Assembly: GCA_030704615.1 (NCBI GenBank)
Contig: CM060732.1
Span: 28,811,053-28,875,052, forward strand
Length of the DNA: 64,000 nucleotides
Source: Takakia lepidozioides
Lineage: Eukaryota; Streptophyta; Takakiopsida; Takakiales; Takakiaceae
Reading direction: 5' to 3'
Positions 1-12,420 of this stretch are shown here, piece by piece (position 1 is the stretch's first letter; every line of letters starts with the position of its first letter). Both the position numbers and the translations under genes were made by a program. A model generated the notes under the pieces. The model was not told the origin of the DNA, did not search any database, and saw only the letters and a list, made by a program, of their open reading frames with translations.

Positions 1-297
<297 letters not shown>

Positions 298-328
298 CAC
301 TAGAAGATAAACCGGCTTTTTCCACGGC
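298..328 (+). repeat. CACTA left terminal inverted repeat
   Basis: Starts CACTAGAAGATAAACC and ends TTTTTCCACGGC. It pairs with 55555-55585 with two mismatches. Confidence 0.85.
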
Positions 329-660
329 TTTTTCCACACTTTTTGCTGTGGAATCAGCCGCAGTCCACACCTGCCGTGGGTGTAAGAAACAACGAGTGCT
401 TTCGGACATCCCGTGGACGGCCTGGCTCTCGGGTGGCCCTGTGGAAAAGTCCACCCGTGGCTTTTTCCATGGATGTCTTTTTCACGGGGTGCATGGTGAC
501 ATGGCCGATGGCATATCTGACATGGCAGAGTGTGAAAAATGCCAGTGTGGCATGTTTCACGGCAGATTTCACACCTTGAACAAGCCACTATGCGACACGT
601 GTCATATTTCACACCTTCGACGAGTCACTATGCAACACGTGTTCGTTCCTGTGTGGTGGT
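329..660. repeat. CACTA subterminal repeat region
   Basis: No gene is seen. The stretch is rich in short related motifs in both orientations (TTTTTCCACGG, CCGTGG, GTGTGGAATC, TTTCACACCTT, CACTATGC.ACACGTG). The same kind of motifs recur next to the right end (55390-55554). CACTA elements typically carry such subterminal transposase-binding repeats. Small ORFs here on both strands are by-products of the repeats. Confidence 0.6.
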
Positions 661-1530
661 ACGCATTAATTAATTATTAATTGATTTCTAATTTTTTTAT
701 TCTAATATTAAGTTTGAATATTAATGGATTTAATTTATTGTTATTATTATGACGATTATTATTATTATTATAGGAAAAATGGACAGTGGCTTTGATGAGA
801 ACATTATTAAATAACAAAATATTGAAATTATGTTTTTAGAAATTATATTTATTCGCTCAGATACCAAAACACACCCTTTGCAGGGAATGAGAGTTTGTCT
901 TCGTGTCTATGCTGAGTTGCGTCTCCTACTCTCTGTAATCTAATAGTCATTCACATTTTTCCCTCGGTTGTCTCACCCTTGACTGGGGTCAGAAAAGCAT
1001 TCATCCACAGCTTCTCCTCATCTCTGTTACATGTTTCTGGATACTTTCCTATTGTCACTTTGGCAGTATCATGTCAAAATCACTCCAAACTATGTACCAT
1101 ACTCATGCAGGTTCTTGTAGCTATCCTTCCACAGGGAATCATAAGTAATCTGGAGCTTGAAATCTGGCCCTTGGATGACACTCTATCCCTGCTCCTTCAG
1201 CTATCCATGCCTCTGCACAAATTATGCATACATCATTGCATTGTTGTTAGCAGCTGACAATGGCAGCCTAGATTTGTTCCAGCAAACACCCAACTCAACT
1301 TATCACACCAGTTCCTATTCTCAATTGCATCTACCACTCTGTAATCCAAAGGCATTTACCTTCCAAGACGGTTGTCCCACCATTGACTGGGGTCAGAAAA
1401 GTATTCATTCCACAGCTTCTCCTCTCTGTTACCTATTTCTGGATACTTTCCTATTGTCACTTTGGCAGTATCATGTCAAAGTCACTCCAAACTATCAAAG
1501 GTTTACTCAACCAGCTAACTTGCATAATTC
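661..1530. repeat. AT-rich tract and spaced direct repeat
   Basis: From 661 to 880 the sequence is AT-rich with ATT/TTA runs around 735-775. Bases about 940-1100 and about 1335-1495 are two diverged direct copies of one sequence: CTCTGTAATC, then GACTGGGGTCAGAAAAG, then CTATTGTCACTTTGGCAG, then TCACTCCAAACTAT. No convincing coding region is seen on either strand, so this is cargo or filler inside the CACTA element. Confidence 0.6.
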
Positions 1531-1654
1531 TTAAACATGAAAAATTTAGGGCGATATGATAAGAAGGGAAAACAGAGTGAAATGTGTTGAAGAAGGTGCC
1601 TTGATTAGCATTGCCTGATTTTATCAATTGTGTCGTTGCTGCTGCGGCTTCTAG

Positions 1655-2813
1655 TTGACCATCTACCCATGCAGGTTTCTTGGAGCTATTTTTCTACAGG
1701 GAATCACCCCTTCCCGCATCATTGCCATTAGGTCTCCAAAGCCTCCATCCGCGCCCTTGCTGTGCATATCCTGCAATCATCGCACTCCACGACACCACAT
1801 CTCGTTCAGCCATACTGTCGAACACTTCCTTTGCATCCTCGATGCACCCACATTTGGCATACATGCAGTCCACCAGGGCAGTGTTCAGAATGACATTGGG
1901 TACAATTCCAGATTTGACGATGTCACCATGGACCTCTTTGCCCTTTCCAGAGCTCCCAGGCTTGCACATGCATTACAAACAAATGTGATGTGGTTGGGCT
2001 TCACCCCTTTGCGCAACAGTTGCACATAGGTCTCCAAAGCATTCCTACCACACCCATGTTAAATCCTGCCAACATTATATTCAACATGTTCAAAGTTCGT
2101 TGAGGCATTCCGTTGAACACTCGGTGTGCATTCATGATGCTCCTGCACTTAACATACATATTCACAAGGGTGTTGAGGAGAAAAACACTTGGCGTGAATC
2201 CACTTTGGATAATGTGAGTGTGCACCTACTTTCCAGCTTCCAGACCCTTCAATTTGATGCACTTAAGCAAGAGACAAACATACATATTTGAATCTGCTGA
2301 AATGCTCCTTCGTTTAAAGGTTGTAGAGCCTCTTTCAGTCTGCCTGCCTCACAAAGCATCTTCACATGCCCAGAAGAGCCAGAAGAGGCATTATGGACTC
2401 CCTCTCTTGATCCTCTTTTAGAAGTTGTGGTCATGGTTGAGGTGCCTGATTTAAATCAGGGCTGCCAGGCCTGCAATGCACACAAACATGATGTGGCCGG
2501 GCTGAACCCCTTCCCCCATCATTTGCTCATAGGTCTCCAAAGCCTCCATCCCACGTCCCTGCTGTGCATACCCTGCAAGCATCGCACTCCACGACACCAC
2601 ATCTCGTTCAGCCATAGTGTTGAACACTCCCTTTGCATCCTCGATGCACCCACATTTTGCATACATGTCCACTAGGGTATTGTTCAAAATGACATTTGGT
2701 ACAATTCCAGCTCTGAAGATGTCACCATGGACCTCCTTCCCCTTTTCCAAAGCTGCCAGGGCAGTGTTTCAAATGACATTAGGTACAATGCCAGCTTTGA
2801 TGATATCCCCATG
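1655..2813 (-). pseudogene. PPR (PLS-class) gene fragments, left part
   Basis: Minus-strand frames encode tandem pentatricopeptide repeats with classic signatures: KGKEVHGDI, AGIVPNVILNNTLVDMYAKCG, MAERDVVSWSAMLAGYAQQG, GVQP. Pieces lie at about 1694-1969, 2001-2225, 2249-2434 and 2451-2750, separated by frameshifts and stops. Plant PPR proteins of this class bind organellar RNA, but these fragments are not translatable as one protein. The piece at 2249-2434 reads like an N-terminus. The tract is cut at 2813 by Gypsy-A and continues at 53816, where the reading GKEVH / GDI resumes. Confidence 0.85.
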
Positions 2814-3640
2814 TGTCACACGGCTTTTACTCACCCATCCCTTCGCTATCCGCGGGGGAAACTCCAAGATAGAAGAGTTGGATATCTCTAAGCATTCAGC
2901 CCACGTGAAACAATCAGTCATGACCTGCAGCTAGTGAATCATTGTTGGGTTTCCAATTATATTCCTTATCAGTTTATATTCCCTGTTTATCATGACCAAG
3001 TATCTTTTAAAGCGTCAGATTGCTTCTTGGGCCCCCTGATTTCATTCATACACAGCTTCACTCAAGTCTCTCAACACAAGGTGTTTGTATCGGATGAGAA
3101 TCAGATTAATCATAATCGGATACATGCTGATGTCCTAACTTCTCTAATCTATCCCTCTAAGTAATCCTACATCTCGTACTAACTCTGTCCTATAGTATCT
3201 CCTTCCTCCTCGCCAGCTTCTCCCTTCCTTCGATCTAGTCCTTCCCCAGGAGTGATCTCCGTGGCTAAAGTCCCCCAGCAGTGATCTCCATCCCCAAAAA
3301 GTGATCCTCTCCCGTCTCCGCTGCCCCCTTTATCTCCTTCCCTCCTGTTCTAACCGTTTTCCTTCACTAACCGTCCTCCGTGAATTACATGTTCCCTGGC
3401 AGATGTTGTTCCCCACAGTCGTTCCCTGTCATGATAACCGTTCCCTACGACTGTGACAGTTGTGACTGACTGTGCGACTGTGTCAGACTGTGACGGCTGT
3501 TTCGGGCTGTGTCGAGCTGTGACTGGCTGTGACGGGCTATCTCAAAAAATTAAGGGTACCCTCAGAACCCATAGAAGTGTCTAAGTCCCAGACTCCACAG
3601 AACCCATAAAAATGCCTAAGTCCCAGACTGCCTCCTAACA
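2814..3640 (-). repeat. Gypsy-A 3' LTR
   Basis: 827 bp, nearly identical to 52985-53810. TG...CA borders. The inner part holds GACTGTG/GGCTGTGA-type short repeats (about 3460-3540). Minus-strand orientation makes this the 3' LTR. Confidence 0.9.
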
Positions 3641-3662
3641 TTACCCTTCCCCTCTCAAAAAA
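3641..3662 (-). promoter_or_regulatory. Gypsy-A polypurine tract
   Basis: On the minus strand a purine-only run, GAGAGGGGAAGGG, stands directly before the 3' LTR. This is the expected place for plus-strand priming. Confidence 0.75.
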
Positions 3663-6600
3663 GCCGTGTCCTCACGGTTTACTGCTTAGGATCAGTAAAT
3701 CTTTGTGAACGTGGTCCTGTCTGTTTGTGAGAGTGCCGTGGAGGGCTCTCTGTACGTGCCCGAGTTCTATGACTGCTTGCTGGAGATGCTTGAGCTGTAC
3801 TTGAACCTGATTTGTTGCCCTTTGACTGAACCGGCTGTAATGGCTCTGGTGTGGGAGATCCCCGTCGTTTCTTGTCGTGCAGTGCTTGATCATATTCCTC
3901 CCATATGTCAAGAGTTTGTTCTGAAGTTTCAGCTGTTGTGTCCGAATCTGCTTCAGTCCTGCAGTTTTTGGTTTTCTTGCCTTTCTTGGTTTTCTGGAAT
4001 GAAAATTGGCATACAGTGTGGCCCCACCATGTCAGGAACCTTAAGCTTCACAACGTTGTGTAACCTGTTGAAAAGCAAGTTGATTGAACTTCAACAATTC
4101 CTTCTCAGTATAGGTGAGAGGTGTGCCAGTAACTTTGGAGCAGTATAGGTATTGCCAAGCTGTCTGCTCCTTATTAAAAATGTCGTCAATATGTCGTTTT
4201 TCGTTGCTCAAGTTGTTCCAGGCCATGTTAAACCATGAACGGAGTTGTGAATCCCTCTGTAACATGATTTTCACATCATATAAATACGTATGATGCGGCA
4301 CCACAGGTAAGGTCCAATGATCTGTAGTGGAATAAGTCAGAAATCTGGACTGCATCTTTCTGCTGCTCAATGTGGTAACGTGCAATGAAACAAGCAGTAT
4401 AATAAATTCCACAGCCCATGACCAAACTCGCTACTTCCTTTGTTTTGGTGTGAATGTGCCCATGAACAACCTGGAAAGCTATTAACTCCTTCAACATGGT
4501 GCCTGCCTCAGACCAGTACCTTGAAAATGATGATCCTCAATGAGCTGATTCATTGCCAGAATCTTAGTCCGAGTGGCCACTGGCAACCAAATGCGCATTA
4601 TTGGTAGTAGTGTGGAAAGGATTTGTGGAGGACCAAATTGATTCCAAGCCAAATCCAAGCTATTTGGAATTTCATTGAAGGGCATGATCATTGCTCGGTT
4701 GTATTCCCGTGCAGCATGAGTCTTGGGTGGTTTGAAAGCAGCATTTCCCCATACCTCAGGCCGTGCAACTGCTGTCATAGGAGATTCAGTAACCTGTACA
4801 GCCACCTGCTGTGAAACTGGTTCTATTGGTGTTTCCACCATTGGCATCCCCTGCACTTCTTGCGAAGAAGACCGAAAACTAGAGTTCTGGCCCTCAAATA
4901 CGCCTCCATGAGATGTTCTTCAGGAATCATGAGCCTTTGGTCTATGTTTGAACTCAAGTCCTCCACTTGAGTCTGCAGTGTATCCACATCCTCTTGGAGC
5001 TCTCCTATTCTACTATAGACATTGTCTATAGTAGTGGTGGCAATATTCTGCACTTGCAGCCTCAGGTCATTCATCTCCCCCTGGGTGAGCTTTTCTCGGT
5101 GCTTTCCCTTCCACTGGCCCTTGTGCTAACCATACTTTTAAAAGTTGGTCATCCACTCTGTCCTGTGTAACATCTCTGAGACTCTGCTCCTCCTTGAGTC
5201 TGTAGGCATCTAACTGCTGTTGCAATCCTTGCATGCGCTTCTCATGAGGTTCAACTAAATTGGCATAAGCTGCAGCCAGATTATTGGCTTCCCTCGCTGC
5301 CTTGTTAGCTACAGAGAGTTGATTCCTATTCGACATAAGGGTCTGTTGTAACTCCACAATGTACTTCTCCTGGTTAGCCTCAACCTGTTTGTATTGTTGT
5401 AAAGCACCCTCATTGTGACATATTGTATCTTTGAGGTCCACAATGAATTTGGCTTGCTCCACTACCTCCGTTTCTGCCCTTACACATCGCTCCCTCTGCT
5501 GGTTGGCTTCTGTTGTGGCTTGCTCTAGAACATTGTGAGGGTGGCACATTGCACCGTCATCCTTTGATGTACTACCTCCAACTCTGCCTGTTGTTCCTTT
5601 AGTCCTTGCATCTCATCCTCATGCTTGTTCTGCAATTGGAATAATTGCTGCTTGTGTATCTCCTGCAGATGGTCTTGCTCCAGACCCCCTCAATCAGTTG
5701 CTGCTTAGCAAATTGCAGAGCATTCTTTGTTTCCCTCAACTCCTGTTGCAACTGCAGATGCACTTCCATCTCAACTTTGTTAACACACTCGGTTGCCAAC
5801 CGATTTTTGAACTCTTTTCTGAGTTCCTCCTTCAGAACTTCCAACTGAGTCACTGGAACATGTGACTTCATGTAAGTTCCCAACAAATTGAGGGTTCGGC
5901 TTATGGAGTTCATCAGCATAGCCTGCTGAGGCCCATCATGGTTAACATGCTGCTGTTCACCCCTCTCATCCATAGGATGATGCCTCACAAAACCACTCAG
6001 GCCACTGCTCCACCAGATCCTCCTTCTCAATTTCCTCATTTCTCCCAGATGCTGCTGCTGTGTCCTGATGTTCCTCTTCTGGAACTTGTGGCGCTGGTGG
6101 GGGGTATTACCTGCACATCAGGAAGTTCACTGGACAGATTTTGGACCTCTGGCTCCACTCTCTCTCTGAGCAAACTAGTCTTCATAGAGAAGATCACCTC
6201 TCTCAATCTCTGCCACCACTTGCTCTGTAGTTGGAATATCTAACCCTTCTGTTTCCAAATCTATTATTTGTGGAGGAACCGCATGGACCACTTGTGGTAA
6301 CTCTTTGGCAAGCCGTTCACCTGGCTGTGATGGCTGTGATACTGAATTGACTTCCTGTTCCCTCTCCACAGGTTGTGCTGTTTGTAACCCTTGATCTCTG
6401 TGCTGTTGTACCCTCTCCTGCACAAGAGCTTGAGTAACTTCTTCCTCCTGCTGCCTTGTAGCTAATGGTTCGGCTTCCAACGTGATCCCTTTCCTCTGTT
6501 TTTGGGCTGTTGATGCTCTGCCAATCCCCTTCACCCTGTGAAGAACCTTGCTCTTCTATGGTAGTGGTTGTTATTTCAAACACTCCCATTTCCTTCCTTT

Positions 6601-7554
6601 CTCTCGCATCAAGTACGCATGAGTCTAGGATGATTTGTGCAATGACTGGCCCAGATACTATGATAGGAGATTTAGCGGCAGTTCCCTGCAATCTTTCATC
6701 TCCTCTACCAGTCCGTTGTACATGATGTTCTCCCATGCTACCTCTTCTCTCCTCTCAGGCCTTTGAGTATTTCCTCTGTGAAGGATCTGCTCAAATACTG
6801 CTGGTTCTGTTTCATGGCAAACAGAACGTTCAATATCTGGCCTACCTCCTGAGCCCTGGGTACACCGCTTTGGTACAAGCATAGCCTTGAGTTTAAAGAA
6901 ACTCCCTTCTTCAAACAAATCTTTCATCTGCAATCTAGCCCTGTGCTCGTCCACATGAACCTGACCTGCTGGCAATGAAAACAGTTGCTGTAGGTATAAG
7001 GGAGTAAGTTCTAATTCAACTCCCTTCACCATTGTGGCTCTGTCTTTGGTCAAAGTTCTGCAAGAATTCTAACATGTACGATGGTGCAATGTCCAATCCT
7101 TGTTTTGCAATCTTGTAATCGCAGTTCCTCAGTAACTTCACCGCGTATGGCGTCGCAATCGTCTGTTTCTGCAGGATTGTGGTGCTTTTCACCTTGATGT
7201 CCTCCATCCCTCTTACTCTCTTCATTTTAGAGAAACCGTAAGGCTGTGGCTGTAACAACTGAAGTAATGCCTGCAGAGCACAAAGCACAAACGTATGATT
7301 GCCACAAAATGCTATGGGTAGTGTCCTGTAAACCTGCGGGGCTTGCAAGCATTGATCAAGAGAAAAGTTACTCTCTGTTCTCTGTTTCCTCGCCACTGCG
7401 TGAGTAGTATCGCGAGCGTATAATCTGCTAGTTCCCTCATAGCTTCAAAACTATCGCATTGATTGTCTGTCCCGTCGAGACGCCCGTTACTTGGAACGAC
7501 GCCGACTCTTACGCTCAGAACCATTTTACTTTCTTGAAGTTGCTCCTGCTTCAT
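3663..7554 (-). pseudogene. Gypsy-A extra ORF downstream of integrase, coiled-coil protein
   Basis: A succession of overlapping minus-strand frames (7554-7312, 7396-7016, 7053-6658, 6534-6175, 6039-5599, 5549-5067, 5074-4823, 4856-4491, 4412-4041) reads as one broken protein of roughly 1200 residues between integrase and the 3' LTR. The middle and end are rich in Q, E, L and heptad-like patterns (for example IGELQEDVDTLQTQVEDL), suggesting long coiled coils. The N-terminal third looks globular. No env signature, signal peptide or membrane segment was noticed. Some plant gypsy lineages carry an additional 3' ORF, and I do not recognise this family. Each break looks like decay rather than splicing. 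Confidence 0.6.
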
Positions 7555-8050
7555 GATTGGCTGTAACCGCTGACTGGATTTTAGAATTAATTTTCTTTAG
7601 TGGATTTTCCCTGCTGGCCTGTCCACTAGGATAACACACGTGACAAGAAATTCATTTTTCTGTACTCGCCGTATGTTCCGTTACCTTTTTCCGTATGCAT
7701 TAATGGGCCCGCCATTCATCCTCTTTGACGTAGTAGGTAGGTACTTTGACGGCCACTCCTGTCCTTTTTCTTGATGACACTTGTTCTTGCAGCTCCTTCT
7801 CAGCTGTGCGTCACGGCCTGACTTCCACGCGTCCACTTTTAAACTGACTTCCGCCCTTTCTTCCGCCGGCCATTTCCCTGATGTTTTCTTTCGTCCACCT
7901 GTCACTAATCCTATGGACTGTGTAATTCTGATTGGCTATGTGAGGCTGTGACAGGCTGTCTGTTGTGCCTGTGCGGCTGTGACTGTGTGACCACTGTGTG
8001 GGGCTGTGATAGGCTGTGTGACCCTGTGTTGGGCTGTGATGGGCTGCTGT
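7555..8050. repeat. Gypsy-A spacer with GGCTGTGA minisatellite-like repeats
   Basis: Between the end of pol and the extra ORF. Bases 7915-8050 consist of degenerate repeats around GGCTGTGA / ACTGTGTGACC. The same motif family appears inside the Gypsy-A LTRs (3460-3540 and 53630-53705). The pol C-terminal frame appears to run into this repeat on the minus strand. Confidence 0.55.
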
Positions 8051-10183
8051 ATAGTGATAGGTATTAAACATCTGTGTTTTCCGCTCCTCACCGGTTTAAC
8101 GACAAGTATTCTATGCTCCGTTGGTGTTACTGGAACAGCCTGTATTTGCTCCTGTGGTTCTATATGCAAATCATGCCTCAATGGCTTGTCATGGATACCA
8201 CTGTATCCTTTCAACTTGTTGGCATTGACCCTCCCAGCATTTCTTTGTTAATGGTTTGTAACATGGCCGTGTTGTTATCATACATCTTTTGTATGACATA
8301 AGGTCCCTTCCATGGCGATTTAAGCTTAGAAGCCTTAATCTTTCCCTTCTTCTGCAACCACAAAAACCAAATCTCCTGTTTTGAAAGTCTTCAACTTCCC
8401 TTCATCAAACTGATCCTTCTTTTCATCTGTATTCTCGTCATGTTGTCAGCTGCATCAGCTCGTACTTCCTCCATATGGTATAATTCATGTTTCCTGACCT
8501 TAATTGAATCTTCCAATTCCATTCTTCTTCCCCATTCAGTTCTCATAGTAGGTAATAAAAACTCCACTGGAAGTAAAGCTTCCATACCATAAACTAATTG
8601 GAATGGTGTATACTTAGTGGTGACTTTATATGAAGTCCTGTATGACCACAAAGCTGTCAGTAGCTTTGTATCCCAGTCTGTTCTGTTTGCATTGACTATT
8701 TTAGCCAAGATGGTACATAGTATTTTGTTGGTAGCCTCTGCCTGTCCATTACCTTGTGGGTAATAGGTTGTACTTTTCCTATGCACAATCATGAACTCCT
8801 TAGTCAAGAGTTCTATGGTCTCATTGATGAAGTGACTTCCCTGATCACTGATAAATTCCAGGGGACAGCCAAACCGTGTAAGTATGTTCTCATACAAGAA
8901 CCTGGCTGTGGACTTAGCTGTGTTGTCCCTCAGAGCTTTAGCTTCCACCCACTTCGTAGTATAATCAGTAGCTGTGATTATATACTTGTTCTGTGTATTC
9001 TTGGCTGGTGGGTTTATTGGTCCAACAAAGTCCAGTCCCCATTTCTGAAATGGTTCAGTAGGCATTGTAGGATGCAAAGCCATCTTTCCATACCTCTGCA
9101 ATGGTCCTAGCCTCTGACACTCATCACAAGTTTTACAATACTTGTGCACATCTTTGAACAAGGTAGGCCACCAGTAACCGGCAAGTAGTATCTTCCTACT
9201 GGTAGTCTCTTTTCCAAAATGGCCCCCTGCCACTCCTTTATGAATTTCTTCCAAAACTTTATCAACTTCATGGTGGTATAAGCATCGCTTCAGCACTCCA
9301 TCTGGTCCTAGCTTATACATTCTGCTTCCTACCATAGTGTAAGGTAAAGCCTTGATAACAATTCTCTTTCTCTGCTCCTTCCCATAACTTGGTGGACATT
9401 GACCATGAGTAAGATAGTATCTGATTGGCCATTGCCAATCTAACCAATCATCTGCACTTCCCTGCACCTCCACGGCAAATAAGCTCGCATCTGGTAATTG
9501 ATCATCTAGTCCTGTGGCTGGTTCACCTGTTGATAACCGTGACAAGTGGTCCGCCACAAGATGCAGCCTCCCAGGCTTGTAAACAACCTCAAACTCAAAT
9601 TCGTGTAAGATTATCAACCATGCTTATCAGAAGTTTGTTTACCAAGTATATCAAAGCTTGGTGATCCACATAGAACATAAACTTCTTACCCAACAGGTAA
9701 TGCCTGAATTTCTTCACTGCATAGATCATTGCCAATGCTTCTCTTTCTGTTGTGCTATAATTTCTTTCAACATTGTTCATTAATCGGCTAGCATAGTACA
9801 CAGGTGAATCTATCCTTCCTGTAACATTTTGGGCTAGCACCGCTCCCAATGCTTCTCTTGAAGCATCACAGTGAACATGGAACATTTCCTGCCAGTGAGG
9901 ATTAATCAATACAGGTGTAGTTGTCATTGACAATGTCAGTTCCTCAAAAGCCTGCTGACATTCATCTGTCCATGCAAACACTGCGTCTTTTTTTAAAAGT
10001 TTGCTCAAAGGTGCTGCCATCTGTGCATACCGTCTGACAAATCTTCTGTAGTAGCTGGTTTGTCCCAGGAATCTCCTTAGACTCTTAGCATTTACTGGAG
10101 GTGGGGAGGCTTTAATGGCCTCCGTCTTTCTGGGATCCATTAGAAGTCCCTTTTTACACACTATGTGTCCCAAAAGTACCCCT
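7936..10183 (-). pseudogene. Gypsy-A pol: RT end, RNase H, integrase
   Basis: Minus strand. Bases 10173-9595 hold the end of RT and RNase H (LRRFLGQTSYYRRFV, then HVHCDASREALGAVLAQ and the TEREALA motif). Bases 9617-8391 continue with the RNase H tail, the integrase H2C2 zinc-binding region (HFGKETTSRK...CKTCDECQ) and the catalytic core with D (GLDFVGP), D (ISDQGSHF) and E (NGQAEATNK). A frameshift near 8390 moves the C-terminal domain into another frame that continues to about 7936. The left border of RT at 10183 is the insertion point of giant MULE copy 1; the missing RT palm lies at 25607-26016. Confidence 0.9.
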
Positions 10184-10557
10184 GGGGGCTGCTATTTCAT
10201 GAGCCATGAGCCATGAGTGGCATGAGCCATGAGCAGAGTCGTAAGTGTGGAAAAAAACATGAGCAGCACTATTTTCCGGAAATGAGTGTCCGCGGGAATA
10301 GGGTTTAGGGTGCCACGGTCATAGGGGGAGAAGGACCTCCCGATGAAGGAGGTTCGGCAATGTTATTTAGAATTATATATTGAAAGGCAATGTTTCGCGA
10401 ATGGTAGGGTGGTACTGCTCTGTACAATGGGGGCCCATTTCAGCCTACCAGCCATTTGCAAAATTCACCCACACTCCCAATCCCAAACGAAATGAGCAAT
10501 GACGCATTCTCGGAACGATGGACACAGAATAGAATAAAAAGAGGGCACAATGAGGTT

Positions 10558-10563
10558 TTTATT
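10558..10563 (-). terminator. Poly(A) signal of the minus-strand paralogue
   Basis: AATAAA on the minus strand inside GATCAATAAAAA, about 85 bases beyond the stop at 10647. The plus-strand paralogue has the same GATCAATAAA context. Confidence 0.55.
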
Positions 10564-10646
10564 GATCCACATGAATTGCATTTGAAGCACGTCTACTGTG
10601 CTGATTGTGCCATCAAATCTTGAGCCCTGTGCCTACTGAATACAAG

Positions 10647-11762
10647 TCACGTTGTCAATGGGACTTCGACTGCTCTCAGAACTAGCTCATGAGTCATGGG
10701 GCTCCTCCATGTAAAGTCGATTGCAGCCGTTGTACCGCCCCTAGTGATGTTCACCACAATGTCCTGCCCTTCAATCATACCACCATCGAATATGGAAATC
10801 TTCACGTTTTCGTCGTCACACCAATGCGAATGTCCCCATACAATGGAGAAGAGGAGCGCACTCCTCGAGGAGAATAGGTCTCTCCGATGGAGTCCACCCA
10901 CGTCCAGTGGCAGCAGTTCCACCGCAACAGCATAGCAGTGCGCCTTCTTCTGCATGGGTGACCGTCGTAGCTGGGAAAATCGGAATCGAGGATGCGCAGG
11001 AGCCACGGACTCCTCAGACCAAGATCGTCACCCCGCTCGAAGGCGCGTGGCCTAGGATATACTCAAAAGCCACCAATGTTTCCACAATCGAACCAGTATC
11101 TTCTGTGTAATCTGTGTGTACCAGATAACAATGTCTCCCGATGGGCCGAATACATTGCATAATCGATGCCTCCAAATGGGCAGTCGTCCCGGTTCCGGAA
11201 GCACGGCATCCTTGCAAAGGAGGACCTGAGGACGACTTGGATGCAGATGACAATGACCTTGCAGACAGCTACGAAGCCCTTAGATTTTGGAAAATGATGC
11301 GAAGCGGAAGAGCAGTCCGGCCTCCAATAATGGAGCATCTGGGTCCCACGTACCCACCGACGGAGGTGGAACGTGTTCATCACGCCGGCGGTGGATGAAC
11401 CCATACATCTTTCTCATCAACAAGTTTAGTTTGAGATCTGCCACCGAAGTCCATCCCCCCGGATGGAAATTCGGCGCCGCATTTACATCGAAGAGGGGAT
11501 GGACTTCGTCGTGTCCAGTGGCTATCGGCCCACCTGGCAGTGACTGCCCATAGTTTGCATGGCAGGGTAGGAAACTGAAACGGCTACATTCATGCAGCAG
11601 CCAATCTTCATCGGTCCAGGATCCTGTAGGGGGAAATTTAAATGTGCCCTGGGAGTGTTTGTGAGGAATTGCAGCGTTAGCTTGAACTTTTTCCAGCCAC
11701 CGCACTGCTCCTCCTCCATCCGGAGCTGCTGTCATTGAGCGTACTCCGCTACTCTTTTTCAA
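10647..11762 (-). pseudogene. Unknown gene U1 of the giant MULE (divergent paralogue pair, minus member)
   Basis: I do not recognise the family. The C-terminal half (ATG at 11209, stop at 10647) contains MPCFRNRDDCPFGG, DYAMYSATSGDIVIW, DGGMIEGQDIVV and ELVLRAVEVPLT. These line up with the plus-strand neighbour U2 (MPCRRNPADCPYHG, DYAMFKPESGDIIVW, DGGIIDGHDIVV, ELVLRGIEVPST), so the two are paralogues. A further open frame upstream (11762-11280) may be a 5' exon, since frame changes between the parts fit either an intron or decay. Copy 1 shows frameshifts in the middle. U1 and U2 start head to head, with 5' ends overlapping around 11.74 kb. No signal peptide, membrane segment or catalytic motif stands out. 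Confidence 0.55.
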
Positions 11763-11764
11763 GG

Positions 11765-12345
11765 ATGCCGTGCCGCCGAAATCCAGCCGACTGCCCTTAT
11801 CATGGCCACGATTATGCTATGTTCAAACCAGAATCAGGAGACATCATTGTCTGGCTCTCTGTTTTCACAGACGCTGCTGGAATCAAGCAAGAGTCTTTGC
11901 GCGCAATGGAGTATCTGGAGGGCTATTACCGCTTTGAGCGAGGTGAGGGCGAGGGTCAATGCGGTCCGTGGGTCCTGAAAATTGTTGACCTCGATATACC
12001 AAGCTGGAAAGGGATGCCGGACAGATCACGCACGGCCTCGCTTTGGCGCTGGAACTGCTGCCAGTGGACCAGGGAGGACGGCACCGGGGAAAACTATATA
12101 CGTGCAGATCACTCCGCTCTTCCAGTGTATGGAGACATTCGGCTGAGTTGCGAAGACGAATCGCACGGGCACATGAGGCCCACAGTGACCTTGTCAATGT
12201 GTATGATGGTGGTATCATTGATGGACATGACATTGTCGTCGGCTCCAGCAAGGGCACAGCAACGACCGAATTGCAGTTTACCTCGAGGTGCCGCAGCAGT
12301 GATGAGCTTGTTTTGAGGGGTATCGAAGTTCCGTCGACTTGGTGA
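11765..12345 (+). pseudogene. Unknown gene U2 of the giant MULE (plus member), frameshifted in copy 1
   Basis: Paralogue of U1, about 193 codons, using the ATG in CAAGGATGCCGTGC, a context shared with U1. The frame runs from 11765 to about 12200. There copy 1 has two extra bases (CAATGTGTATGATGG against CAATGTATGATGG in copy 2) and the reading moves to the frame ending at 12345. Copy 2 (29083-29662) is intact. Shared U1/U2 signature: a Cys-containing start, YGDIR, DGGxIxGxDIVV and an EVPxT C-terminus. The function is unknown. Because it travels with the element in both longer copies it is passenger or accessory coding capacity rather than a captured host neighbour. Confidence 0.6.
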
Positions 12346-12414
12346 AGCCCATGTAGAAGGAGGAAGGGCTTAGTTTTGTCTGCAGTTGGTAAATGTGAGA
12401 CATCGTGTCCGATC

Positions 12415-12420
12415 AATAAA
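12415..12420 (+). terminator. Poly(A) signal of U2
   Basis: AATAAA in GATCAATAAACCC, 70 bases after the U2 stop. The same signal lies at 29732-29737 in copy 2. Confidence 0.55.

Noticed and set aside
3705-4148. 147-codon + strand frame near the Gypsy-A LTR
   Set aside because: Antisense to the decayed coiled-coil ORF; no recognisable motifs.
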